Positions 36,445 through 45,006 of a stretch of DNA of 64,000 bases are shown one piece after another (the stretch's first letter is position 1; every line of letters begins with the position of its first letter). Position numbers and translations under genes: made by a program. This stretch comes from Cohnella terricola (lineage in GTDB: Bacteria > Bacillota > Bacilli > Paenibacillales > Paenibacillaceae), in the NCBI RefSeq assembly GCF_007786475.1, contig NZ_VNJJ01000002.1, forward strand, positions 248,001 through 312,000, given 5' to 3'. Under the pieces are notes generated by a model. It saw only the letters and a program-made list of their open reading frames with translations. It was not told where the DNA came from and ran no database searches.

Positions 36445-37478
36445 CCCCCTCCTCCCTCGGTGCCGATGATCAATATGTCCCTGGCTCGTTCCAGCCTGAT
36501 CTTGTCCTTTGGGGAATAGTCCTTGCTTGAAAGAACCCCCCCAACCCCGTTGGCCATTCCGACAATTTGAGTTGGTTGTTGAATGCGGTCTACGATAATA
36601 TCCCCCCGGTTGCCTATTATGCCACCGGCTATTAAGCGAATGTTATCGTTAAAGCGCTCGCCCCTTACATTCATGTAGAAATTCGATACGTCCGGACTGG
36701 ACGACAGCAACGAGTACACAAAGCCTAGTCTGACATCCATGCGATTGCAAATGACGCCGTTCTCCCCGCTTGCCTTCAGAAATCCCGGAGAAAAGTTATT
36801 AATGCCCCCGTCAATCGCTATCCCGCCTCTCTTTACGAGACAAGCCATTTCCTCTTGAGCTACACAGTCAGCAGCTACAAAGGAAACCAACCCGTCAAAT
36901 ACAGGATCATTCGGCAAACTTTCAATCCCCTCAATAGAAGATCGAGAATATTTGGGCAGAATGGCATTCAATCCATCGGCAACTGTCCTCGCTTTGCTAT
37001 AATTTCTGGAAAGCATTTTAATACTGGCATTCCTTTCGCATAATCGCAGAGCTAGCTTCGCCGAAATATTCCCCGCTCCTAAAATCAATATCGTTTTCCC
37101 GCTTAATTGATCTTGGAAATGTTGCCTGACTAGCAAATCGGCAGCCTCTACGCTGGCATCGTTGGGTTTATAAGCTACGATAGAAGAATGCTGGACATGC
37201 TTGGTGGCGATTTCCATCAGATCCACGCTCTGTTTCGCCTCTACGTCCACAAGTACGATATCCACGACGCCATCCAGACGTTCAAAACAAAATCTCGCAT
37301 CTTCCGGCCTTGAGACTAGAAAGTTGATACACTCAAAATGCTCATATGATCTCCTTGGCAGCACCAGAAACTCGGCAAGCAGACGGGAGGTCGATCCGAC
37401 GGAAGCGACTTTTAGTTTTGACGATCTGCGAATATTATCGACCTCGCATAAGACCTGATCGGAAATTCTAGAATTCAT
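36441..37478 (-). CDS. Orphan Rossmann-fold (dehydrogenase-like) protein in the glycan cluster
   Basis: 345 residues. A clear dinucleotide-binding motif in mid-protein (SGKTILILGAGNISAKLALR, then LCERNASIKMLSRNYSKART) resembles shikimate-dehydrogenase, FolD and glutamyl-tRNA-reductase domains. The N-terminal 120 residues are another alpha/beta unit, and GGIAIDGGINNFSPGFL, RGGIAIDGG and VGMANGVGGVLSS-like stretches suggest a FolD-like arrangement. No standard sugar-SDR Y-x3-K motif is visible. It lies between Wzt and the ligase-like protein with a 4-bp overlap downstream, so it is surely co-expressed. Function unknown. Confidence 0.65.
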   Translation of the reverse strand: MNSRISDQVLCEVDNIRRSSKLKVASVGSTSRLLAEFLVLPRRSYEHFECINFLVSRPEDARFCFERLDGVVDIVLVDVEAKQSVDLMEIATKHVQHSSIVAYKPNDASVEAADLLVRQHFQDQLSGKTILILGAGNISAKLALRLCERNASIKMLSRNYSKARTVADGLNAILPKYSRSSIEGIESLPNDPVFDGLVSFVAADCVAQEEMACLVKRGGIAIDGGINNFSPGFLKASGENGVICNRMDVRLGFVYSLLSSSPDVSNFYMNVRGERFNDNIRLIAGGIIGNRGDIIVDRIQQPTQIVGMANGVGGVLSSKDYSPKDKIRLERARDILIIGTEGGGG

Positions 37479-37511
37479 CTATGATGTTCCCTTCTGAATG
37501 CGATTGAACAA

Positions 37512-38249
37512 TTACTCCAAGCTTTCTAGATAAGCGTCGCACACCGAATTCGCATCACCGAAACGAACCAGTTCCCCTTTATGTAACCATGCCGCTTTCG
37601 TACATAATTTTTTGACGGATTCCACGGAATGGGAAACGTAAATCACGCTGGCGCCATGGTTCACGATCTCCGAAATTCGGGATTCGCACTTCTTCTGAAA
37701 TTTCATATCGCCGACGCTCAAGATTTCATCCGCAATCAGAATATCCGGTCTGTTGATCGTAGCGATCGCAAAGCCAAGCCGAGCCACCATTCCGGAGGAA
37801 AAATTCTTTATCGGAATGTCAATGAAGTCCTCCAGTTCGGAAAACGAAATAATTTCATCAAAACTCTCGTTCATCTTCGCCCTGCTATGTCCGAGGATTG
37901 CGCCGTTTAGGTAAATGTTTTCGCGTGCGGTGAGATCATAATCGAAGCCGGCGCCCAGTTCGATTAACGGGGCTATGGATCCCCTAACTTGTATCTTTCC
38001 TTTGGCAGGCTGTAACACTCCCGCAATCAGCTTAAGCAATGTGCTTTTGCCGCTGCCGTTCAATCCGATAATTCCTAACGATTCCCCTCTCCTCATCCGC
38101 AGAGAGACGTTTCGAAGAGCCCAAAACTCATCGATCGCCAGTCCCCCTTTCAGAGCGCGTATCAAATACTCCTTCAGGTTATCGGCTTTCTCGCGACTGA
38201 TATTATATAGCATCGAAACCTCGTCGACTTCTATAAGCGTTTCGGGCAT
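37512..38249 (-). CDS. Glycan-export ABC ATPase (Wzt-like, short form)
   Basis: 245 residues. Walker A GLNGSGKST, the polysaccharide-exporter-type stretch RGSIAPLIELGAGFDYDLTA, signature FSSGMVARLGFAIA, Walker B ILIADEILSVGD and H-loop YVSHS are present. The carbohydrate-binding C-terminal domain found in long Wzt proteins is absent, so chain termination must be handled otherwise. ATG 38249 is preceded by GGAGAGGTG; 13 upstream codons in frame are not needed. It pairs with the permease at 38272. Confidence 0.9.
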   Translation of the reverse strand: MPETLIEVDEVSMLYNISREKADNLKEYLIRALKGGLAIDEFWALRNVSLRMRRGESLGIIGLNGSGKSTLLKLIAGVLQPAKGKIQVRGSIAPLIELGAGFDYDLTARENIYLNGAILGHSRAKMNESFDEIISFSELEDFIDIPIKNFSSGMVARLGFAIATINRPDILIADEILSVGDMKFQKKCESRISEIVNHGASVIYVSHSVESVKKLCTKAAWLHKGELVRFGDANSVCDAYLESLE

Positions 38250-38271
38250 AAACACCTCTCCGTTCCATGTC

Positions 38272-39054
38272 TTACATGTATAGAACAAACCGATTTTGCG
38301 TCCGGTTGAAAATAAGCCAGCCTATGCTAAGCGAAACGATCCCGCAAAGCAAACAGATAAGATTTGGAACCATTCCGGGCATAACGCCTTCGAGAATTAA
38401 AGATCTTAAGTAATCTATGTAGTAGTACATGGGATTCCATTCGTAGATCCAGGAATACTTATCCTGAATGATGGAGATCGGATAAAATATTGGAGTCATA
38501 TACGTCCATAAAAGCGCAATTACGCCGTACAAACTATTAACGTCACGGAAATAAACCGTCAACGCGGATAAACTCAATGAAATCCCGGTCGTAAATATAA
38601 TCAGATAGAGGACCGGTATGAAGCTTAACAACAAGGTCGGTTGGAAGGGAGCTCCCGTTGCCAACATGACCAGCAGCAATGCTACGAATGCGAATGCTAG
38701 ATTGACTAAAGAGGACAACACCCGGGAGAGAGGAAACAAATACTTAGGAATATATATTTTTTTCAACAACCCGGCATTACTCACAATAGACATCGCGCCC
38801 GAAGTAGTAGCCTCGGTATGAAAAGAGAATAAAATGCTTCCGGACAGAAAATATACCGAATAGTGAGGCAACGTATGAAAAAGCGAAGAAAATACAATCG
38901 TCGTTATGATCATGGTCAACAAAGGATAAAGTAATGTCCAGAGCAGTCCCAGCACCGATTTCCGATATCTGACTTTGATATCTCGAATCACTAGTTCCTT
39001 GAGTAAATTGTTATATTTCCAAACAACAGAAAGCCTGCTATAAAGCATTCGCAC
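38272..39054 (-). CDS. Glycan-export ABC permease (Wzm-like)
   Basis: About 260 residues with six membrane segments and the ABC-2 exporter pattern: LVIRDIKVRYRKSVLGLLWT near the N-terminus, LLTMIITTIVFSSLF, SIVSNAGLLKKIYIPKYLFP, VYFRDVNSLYGVIALLWTYM. It moves the lipid-linked glycan across the membrane together with the Wzt-like ATPase 22 bp downstream. GGAGAGGT suits the GTG at 39054 better than the in-frame TTG at 39060; an ATG at 39048 is also possible. Confidence 0.9.
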   Translation of the reverse strand: MRMLYSRLSVVWKYNNLLKELVIRDIKVRYRKSVLGLLWTLLYPLLTMIITTIVFSSLFHTLPHYSVYFLSGSILFSFHTEATTSGAMSIVSNAGLLKKIYIPKYLFPLSRVLSSLVNLAFAFVALLLVMLATGAPFQPTLLLSFIPVLYLIIFTTGISLSLSALTVYFRDVNSLYGVIALLWTYMTPIFYPISIIQDKYSWIYEWNPMYYYIDYLRSLILEGVMPGMVPNLICLLCGIVSLSIGWLIFNRTQNRFVLYM

Positions 39055-39092
39055 GGCCAAACCTCTCCTCGATGGTCATTTCATTGTCAGGC

Positions 39093-40625
39093 CTATCTCC
39101 TGAAGCGTCTTTGCAAACGTCCTCTCAGTTTAGATGTTGCCTTGCTTATCGTGGCGCGAAGCCCGTAGTCCCTTACGTGGTTTACGAGCTTTACGGCGAT
39201 CGTCTCTATTTCATGCAATTGCGTTCTTGCCGTGCGAACTTTAGGCACTCTGGCAATCAAGGCTGCCGTCTGTTCGTATTCCTTGACGATTGTTCTGCAG
39301 AATGCCTTCTTGTTTACGACCTCGCCCATAAAACGTTCGGCTAAGATCCGATTGATCTCATCTTGGTCCGAATGGGTTAACACGACTCGGATCAGTTCTT
39401 CCCAGCGAGGTCCGACTTGATCAATGGAATATCTCGCGACCATTTCCCGCGCATTATTTGACATTCTCTTTAATAATTCCGCATCATCGAATAATGCCGA
39501 TATCTTCTCGGCCATTGCCCGCATATCGTCTTGCGGAACGATAAAGCCGTTTTCTCCATCCGCGATGATATCCTCTAAGCCGGGAATATCTACGATAACG
39601 GCCGGCAAACCGTAACTCCCGGCTTCATTGAGAACTAACGGAAAGCCTTCGCTATCCGAAGTTAATAAGAATACGTCCCCTTGATGATAGAAGTCTTGCG
39701 TTTTCTCTTGCTCCCCAACGAATTGTATTTGTGAGTCGGATATTCCCGTTTTTATAAGCAACTCGCCTATCGTTTCCTTCGTTTGCCGAGGAATTCTAGC
39801 TTCCAAATCATAAGGCCCCACGATCAACAGGCGTGCATCGGGGTGACTTTGCAACAGATGGTGAAATGCGAATAATACGCGATCCAGCCGCTTTATCGGA
39901 TCTGAAAACCTTCCAACGGCGATTACCGTTTTACCGCTTCGTTTGTCGGAACGATAATCCGGAACGGAGAACGAGCTGATTCCCTGCATGACTGCAGCGT
40001 TAGGATAAGCCATTCCGTAAGCGTTGGCGCTGAATCGAGTGAGAAAGCACGACGCGTTCGCCTTAGCCAGCGCCTCGCTTCTGGCAATTACCGTGGAAGC
40101 CAATTCCGGAATTCTGTGCGGAAAAAAATAATATTCCAATGTATACGCAATCGTTCGGATGCCCGAATTTCTTAAAACGGGGTATACGGCAGCTAACTCG
40201 GGGATGCTATTATTGTGGCCGATAAACAAATCGGGCGACAGCAGTCCGACTAGCTCGATAAGTCTCTCGATCCTTCGATCGTTCTCCAAAATAGGCACAA
40301 AAGCGATTGAAGGGTCCAATTGAAAGCCGTTACTCCGAACCGGTTCAAAAACGGATACGATGATCCGGTATTTTTGGTGCGTCAAGTAATTGGTTAACCC
40401 TGCAATAAGCCTCTCCGCTCCGCCGAATTGCCATCCGTAAGCGTGAAAAAGCAGTACTGGTTCATGCCTTTCTTCGTTTAATAGGGGTTGGATGACATGG
40501 ATCAACAATTCCGATATATCGCCAAGTTCCGAGGTCCGAAAAATCGTTTCATCCAACATTCGTGCCGCTTCATGAATCTCATCGGCTGTTTTTGCGAGTC
40601 GGCATGCGGCGATCAAGTTATTCAT
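39093..40625 (-). CDS. GT4-family glycosyltransferase
   Basis: 510 residues. After a helical N-terminal extension of about 55 residues comes a GT4 enzyme: LLFHAYGWQFGGAERLIAGL, KTVIAVGRFSDPIKRLDRVL, LLIVGPYDLEARIPRQTKET, LLTSDSEGFPLVLNEAGSYG. The tail is strongly basic (RGRLQRRFRR). The whole GT4 part is paralogous to the C-terminal half of the neighbouring 816-residue protein, including the post-catalytic segment (QDEINRILAERFMG versus QDELNSILNDRFME). It starts with an 8-bp overlap with that gene. Acceptor and sugar are unknown. Confidence 0.82.
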   Translation of the reverse strand: MNNLIAACRLAKTADEIHEAARMLDETIFRTSELGDISELLIHVIQPLLNEERHEPVLLFHAYGWQFGGAERLIAGLTNYLTHQKYRIIVSVFEPVRSNGFQLDPSIAFVPILENDRRIERLIELVGLLSPDLFIGHNNSIPELAAVYPVLRNSGIRTIAYTLEYYFFPHRIPELASTVIARSEALAKANASCFLTRFSANAYGMAYPNAAVMQGISSFSVPDYRSDKRSGKTVIAVGRFSDPIKRLDRVLFAFHHLLQSHPDARLLIVGPYDLEARIPRQTKETIGELLIKTGISDSQIQFVGEQEKTQDFYHQGDVFLLTSDSEGFPLVLNEAGSYGLPAVIVDIPGLEDIIADGENGFIVPQDDMRAMAEKISALFDDAELLKRMSNNAREMVARYSIDQVGPRWEELIRVVLTHSDQDEINRILAERFMGEVVNKKAFCRTIVKEYEQTAALIARVPKVRTARTQLHEIETIAVKLVNHVRDYGLRATISKATSKLRGRLQRRFRR

Positions 40626-43068
40626 TCCGTGTTAACCTCTCGCGGGCCGATACATAGAAACGCTTGCACCAACGCAGCGGTCTCGTCACTCTCCATGACA
40701 CAGTATTGGAAAACTCTTGCGCCGCTTGTTGATAAGCCTCCGCATGAATACTTGCCCGGAAATTCCCTTCGATCTCGGCCGCGATTTCCAAATGACTATC
40801 CAAGTCTGTCTCAAGTCGCGGCTGAGGCACATTGTGCGCCCCTTTGTTTTCAATCACTAAAGAGATGTTTCTTTCGTACTCGCGAATGACTTTTCTGGAG
40901 AAGCTTTCGTAATGCGCGGGAGGCTCCATAAATCGATCGTTCAGTATCGAATTCAGCTCGTCTTGGCCTTTGACCGACAGCACGGTGTCCATCAGCCTCT
41001 CCCATCTCTCGCAAATCCGCTGCCTTGCGAAACGTTCGACCAGTTCGTACGCCCGATTGCCCATTCGATCGCGCAAATCGAAGTCGGATAACAGTGCCGA
41101 GACTTTGCTGGCCATCAGATCCAAATCTTCTTGAGGAACGATATAGCCGCTTTCTCCGTCCGTAATCATGTCTTCCAATCCGGAAATATCGCTAATAACG
41201 CAAGGCAATCCGAATGTGCCCGCTTCGTTCAAAACCATCGGAATCCCTTCGCTCTCCGAGGTTAACAGGAGAACGGAAGCCTTCATATAGAACGGTTCGA
41301 CGTTCTCTTGTTCTCCGACGAATAACATTTTATCTTTCGGGATCCGTAAGCGCGCTATCAATTCGCCGATCGTTTCTTTGGACCGACTATCGGTTCGCAC
41401 GTTTAATTTGTAAGGTCCGACTAGGTGCAATTCTGCATCGGGCTGGCTCGTCAATACTTTGGCAAACACCTTCAGTATCCGATCCAATCTCTTAATCGGG
41501 TCATTGAATCTGCCAACGGAGAGCACGACTTTTTTATCCTTGGGTGCCTTTACCGAGGATTTCGGAAACGTGTTAGGAGTCGGCAGCAAAGCGCCGTTGT
41601 CGTTAAGTTGGGCATAAACGTTCGCGCTGAAAGAAGTAAGCCAGGTGACGGCACTCGCTTGACTGAAAGCCTCCGTTCGACGTTCGATGATGGGATACAA
41701 ATCTTCGATGATATAGGGCAGAAAGTAATGACCGAAATTGCATGCGATGCTTCGAATCTCAAGCCCTCTTAATTTCTCGTATATGGGAAGAAGATTAATG
41801 TCGAAGTTCGGGCTAGCCATGAACAAATCCGCGTCGAGCAACGAACATACGACCGCCAGCTGCGTGCATAGATTCTCCATCGTGCCGACTTTTAATCGAA
41901 TATGCGTAATCTCTTTGGCTATAGGGAAACCTTCTTTGTTCAGAAGATCATTGGACACGATATACCAATCGTACTTGTCCTTTAACGTCTCGGTTATCGC
42001 GGAGAGTACTCTTTCGCCACCGCCTCGAATCCATACCCCGCTATAGACGACAATCCGCGGTTTGCTTTTCTTCTTGGTCAGCAGGGGGTATAAATTCCGC
42101 TCCCAATGGCACGGAGAGTGATTGATTTCCTTAATCCCGGCATTCGCCTGAATCAAATTCGAGACCATCTCTATCTCTTTGGGTGCCATCGTCGACGAGC
42201 ACAAATGTTTTAACAGCCGATACGCCGACTTCTCGAATCCCGTTTTCATGAAAGAGTGAAACTTGCTTTCGAGATAGGTATACGATTGCCCGCTATATAG
42301 ACCGACTTCCTCCATCGTTAAATCCCGGATCATTCGACTCATCACGCGATCGGCTTCCAACAAAAATCCGTCTCGATGCTTCTGGCTATCTTGTTCCTCG
42401 TGCTGACGGGAACGTACAAGTACCTCTTTAACGTGAATAAAAGGAACGTTGCCGGCCATGCGGAACCACATATCGGCATCTTGGGTATATCGAAGCGCCG
42501 GATTAAACACTCCAAACCTATCGAAATATTGCCGAGGAATTAAAAAAGCGCAGCCATGAAATCCGACTTCATATGAAATGGCTAACAAAGCGCGAGTGTT
42601 GGATGTTCCATGGGGGGAGACACGATAAGTATGAAGCAATTTACCCGTGGGGGAAATATGACAATAATCGCTGAATACGACCGCTTGTTCGCCGAATTGG
42701 CGTAAAGCTTTTATTTGTTTTTCGATTTTATCGGGCGTGTACATGTCATCATGGCTTAACCACGAGAAGTAGTCTCCGGTCATCTTTTCGAGACCTAGAT
42801 TTAATGCCGTAGCCACTCCTCCGTTCTCTTTGGCAAAGTAACGGATTCTGTCGCCGTACGAGAGAGCGATTCGTTCCGTCTCGCCGTCGTCGTTCGAGCC
42901 GTCGTTAACAACAACGACTTCAGTGTTTAAATACGTTTGTGCCAAAGCGCAATTTATGGCTTCATGCAAATAATTCGCACCGTTGTATACGGGAATGACA
43001 ATGGATACTTTAGGTTCAGCCGCCACGAATTCATACACCTCATCATTTTCGCAATTCGATTCCTTCAA
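40618..43068 (-). CDS. Two-domain glycosyltransferase (GT2 + GT4)
   Basis: 816 residues. Residues about 15-260 are an inverting GT2 domain (VSIVIPVYNGANYLHEAINC, VVVVNDGSNDD, FSWLSHDDMYTPDKIEKQIK with the DxD-like site, GFHGCAFLIPRQYFDRFGVF). Residues about 340-740 are a retaining GT4 domain (RIVVYSGVWIRGGGERVLSA, VVLSVGRFNDPIKRLDRIL, LLTSESEGIPMVLNEAGTFG). It can probably add two successive sugars. Start is TTG 43068, inside the 3' end of the DUF1796 gene, with GGAAAG at about 7 bases. Confidence 0.85.
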   Translation of the reverse strand: MKESNCENDEVYEFVAAEPKVSIVIPVYNGANYLHEAINCALAQTYLNTEVVVVNDGSNDDGETERIALSYGDRIRYFAKENGGVATALNLGLEKMTGDYFSWLSHDDMYTPDKIEKQIKALRQFGEQAVVFSDYCHISPTGKLLHTYRVSPHGTSNTRALLAISYEVGFHGCAFLIPRQYFDRFGVFNPALRYTQDADMWFRMAGNVPFIHVKEVLVRSRQHEEQDSQKHRDGFLLEADRVMSRMIRDLTMEEVGLYSGQSYTYLESKFHSFMKTGFEKSAYRLLKHLCSSTMAPKEIEMVSNLIQANAGIKEINHSPCHWERNLYPLLTKKKSKPRIVVYSGVWIRGGGERVLSAITETLKDKYDWYIVSNDLLNKEGFPIAKEITHIRLKVGTMENLCTQLAVVCSLLDADLFMASPNFDINLLPIYEKLRGLEIRSIACNFGHYFLPYIIEDLYPIIERRTEAFSQASAVTWLTSFSANVYAQLNDNGALLPTPNTFPKSSVKAPKDKKVVLSVGRFNDPIKRLDRILKVFAKVLTSQPDAELHLVGPYKLNVRTDSRSKETIGELIARLRIPKDKMLFVGEQENVEPFYMKASVLLLTSESEGIPMVLNEAGTFGLPCVISDISGLEDMITDGESGYIVPQEDLDLMASKVSALLSDFDLRDRMGNRAYELVERFARQRICERWERLMDTVLSVKGQDELNSILNDRFMEPPAHYESFSRKVIREYERNISLVIENKGAHNVPQPRLETDLDSHLEIAAEIEGNFRASIHAEAYQQAAQEFSNTVSWRVTRPLRWCKRFYVSARERLTRNE

Positions 43069-43672
43069 ATAATTCTTTCCAAAGGTGATCGCTATCTCCC
43101 CATAATTTATCGACGGTGGGGAGATTTACCGAACAAACTCGTTCCATAGGCCAGTCATTTTCCTCAAGACCATCCGAGCCGACAGCGTTGATAAACAGCA
43201 AAACATAATCATTTTGCACGAGATCGTCAAGTACTTGCTGCAATTGTTCGACTTCTTCGTATGTCCCGCCGCTACGGACAAAGAGCAACCTTTCGGACGT
43301 GTCGACTTTCTCTAAAAATCGGGCTACCCGGCGGTCGTATTTGGCCTTGACGCTTGGATAGGCCTCCAACAGATTCGGGTCGTTCTGCGCGATAAAAAAG
43401 TCATGATTGGAGTAAATGTCGTACGTTTTGTCTTGCACAAGATATAATTTTTCGCCCGCGGTTCCAATACACTCCATCTGATGACGATCCATGAAGCCCT
43501 CGAACCGATTCCGTAACAATCTATTAACTCCGCTTAAGCTAGGTGAGCCCACCCAGTCCAGAACGCCCGAATAGGGCCTTATTCCGTTTTTCTCTAACTG
43601 TATAGAAATAAAGCACAGTTCCCCTAGACTAAAGATATCGTCATATTTTCCTTTAATGTCGGCAATTCTCAA
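43043..43672 (-). CDS. DUF1796-family putative cysteine-peptidase-like protein
   Basis: 209 residues. YDDIFSLGELCFISIQLEKN, GIRPYSGVLDWVGSPSLSGV and LLFVRSGGTYEEVEQLQQVL match the DUF1796 family, often predicted papain-like (Cys near the N-terminus, here GELCFI). Family members often lie within cell-surface glycan loci, but the function is unproven. Start is TTG 43672 with AGGAG about 11 bases upstream. It overlaps the following glycosyltransferase gene by 26 bp and thus belongs to the cluster. Confidence 0.7.
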   Translation of the reverse strand: MRIADIKGKYDDIFSLGELCFISIQLEKNGIRPYSGVLDWVGSPSLSGVNRLLRNRFEGFMDRHQMECIGTAGEKLYLVQDKTYDIYSNHDFFIAQNDPNLLEAYPSVKAKYDRRVARFLEKVDTSERLLFVRSGGTYEEVEQLQQVLDDLVQNDYVLLFINAVGSDGLEENDWPMERVCSVNLPTVDKLWGDSDHLWKELFEGIELRK

Positions 43673-43691
43673 TGAGCCAACACTCCTATCG

Positions 43692-44078
43692 TTATTTAGA
43701 TAGAACGGTTCCTTTCAAGAGGTACGGACCAATGATTCGCGCCCTCGTCCCCGGCGATTTGACCGTCAAAACATAGTTCTGATAAGACGATCCTTCCACC
43801 GTGCTCGCATCGACAATCGTTAAAGTGCTATTGAAGCACGTTTCTTGGGTCCAATCGACGATCTCCCCGGTAGAGTCTCCTCTTCGAATCATGATTTCCA
43901 ATTCGCCCAGATCGGCGTGGATCGGTCTATCCCATCCGATTTCAATTTCAAACATTATCCGGTATGAAAGATCTAGATGATCTAGCCATAGACCAGTAAG
44001 CACAACCTCTTCGTCTCCGATTTCAAAAGGCTCGAAAGTTCCAAGCTGAGCTCCCGAAGAAGATGAGTATATAACCAT
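43692..44078 (-). CDS. Unrecognised small beta-rich protein heading the glycan cluster
   Basis: 128 residues, no signal peptide, no Cys-rich or membrane region apart from one Cys (TCFNST). The alternating pattern (VVLTGLWLDHLDLSYRIMFE, LGELEIMIRRGDST, NYVLTVKSPGTRARIIGPYL) suggests a beta-sandwich similar to spore-coat/exosporium-type or carbohydrate-binding folds. GGGGGG lies 11 bases before the ATG. It is 19 bp upstream of the DUF1796 gene, so it is probably the first gene of the glycan operon, and 55 bp past the response-regulator stop. I do not recognise it. Confidence 0.55.
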   Translation of the reverse strand: MVIYSSSSGAQLGTFEPFEIGDEEVVLTGLWLDHLDLSYRIMFEIEIGWDRPIHADLGELEIMIRRGDSTGEIVDWTQETCFNSTLTIVDASTVEGSSYQNYVLTVKSPGTRARIIGPYLLKGTVLSK

Positions 44079-44133
44079 ATTTAACTTATCCCCCCTTAAC
44101 AGATTCCTATTTTATCAAGGTAGATTAGCCTAT

Positions 44134-44859
44134 TTATGAATCATAAAGAAAACTTTGAGTTCGCGTTTGCAACGCGCTTCTGGCAACCAGCATATATCCG
44201 GCCCCCCGAATCGTAATGATTCTCTCAGGATTGGCAGGGTTAGCCTCGATTTTTTTGCGTAAATTACTGATGTGTACAGCGACCGTTCTCGTATCCTCCA
44301 AACTCTCGATTCCCCAAGTAGATTGGAACAACGCATCGACACTGACGGCACGATTGACGTTTTGTGCCATATAGGACAGGAGACTGAATTCTTTTTTCGA
44401 TAAAAAGATGGTTTCACTACCCATGATGACGGACTGCGCATAGAAATCCAGCGTCAAACCCGGTAGCTCCAGCAGTTGTTCTCTTCTACCCGTCGACACT
44501 CGGCGAAGATGAGCCTTGATCTTGGCCATGAGTACTCCCGGACTGAACGGCTTGGTTACATAATCGTCGCCGCCATAGGATAACGCACTGATTTTCACCT
44601 CGTCTTCCTCACGGCTGCTCAGAAACACAATCGGCGCATTCGTGTAGCTACGTGCGTTCATGCACCAATCAATGCCGTTTTCATTAGCCAACAGTACATC
44701 CAGTACAATCAAATCCGGCTCGAACGACGCAAGCAGCTTCATGGCTTCTGTCCCGCTATGACTGTAGGAGGATATGAAGCCTTCACGCTCGCAATACGCC
44801 TGCACAATCTCGCATATATGGGGATCATCATCGACGATCATAATTTTGTGCGTGTCCAT
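44134..44859 (-). CDS. OmpR/PhoB-type response regulator (copy 2)
   Basis: 241 residues. Receiver domain with DDD acidic pocket (IMIVDDDPHICEIVQ), phosphoacceptor Asp in FEPDLIVLDVLLANENGIDW, and the conserved Lys in DDYVTKPFSPGVLMAKIKAH. The winged-helix output domain (SKKEFSLLSYMAQNVNRAVS, LEDTRTVAVHISNLRKKIEA) binds DNA. It is almost a duplicate of the regulator at 45007-45711 but reads on seven residues (TQSFLYDS) because the stop differs. It has no kinase of its own and lies beyond the terminator of the kinase operon, so it may be driven separately. Confidence 0.88.
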   Translation of the reverse strand: MDTHKIMIVDDDPHICEIVQAYCEREGFISSYSHSGTEAMKLLASFEPDLIVLDVLLANENGIDWCMNARSYTNAPIVFLSSREEDEVKISALSYGGDDYVTKPFSPGVLMAKIKAHLRRVSTGRREQLLELPGLTLDFYAQSVIMGSETIFLSKKEFSLLSYMAQNVNRAVSVDALFQSTWGIESLEDTRTVAVHISNLRKKIEANPANPERIITIRGAGYMLVARSALQTRTQSFLYDS

Positions 44860-44885
44860 TGCACCGTCACCTTCCTTCTCTAAGA

Positions 44886-44929
44886 AATAAAAAACCTATA
44901 TATTGGGAATTTATTCCCTTTATATAGGT
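44886..44929 (-). terminator. Terminator between the two response-regulator copies
   Basis: Stem ACCTATATA (44894-44902) / TATATAGGT (44921-44929) with an inner GGGAAT/ATTCCC stem, followed on the minus strand by TTTTTTATTTC. It ends the kinase-regulator operon. Confidence 0.8.
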
Positions 44930-45006
44930 CGTTATCAGACGGTCGACATATATTACTTTCATAATAGCATGGTAGATTAGCCCATTTGTGAAATGTAAAG
45001 AAAACT

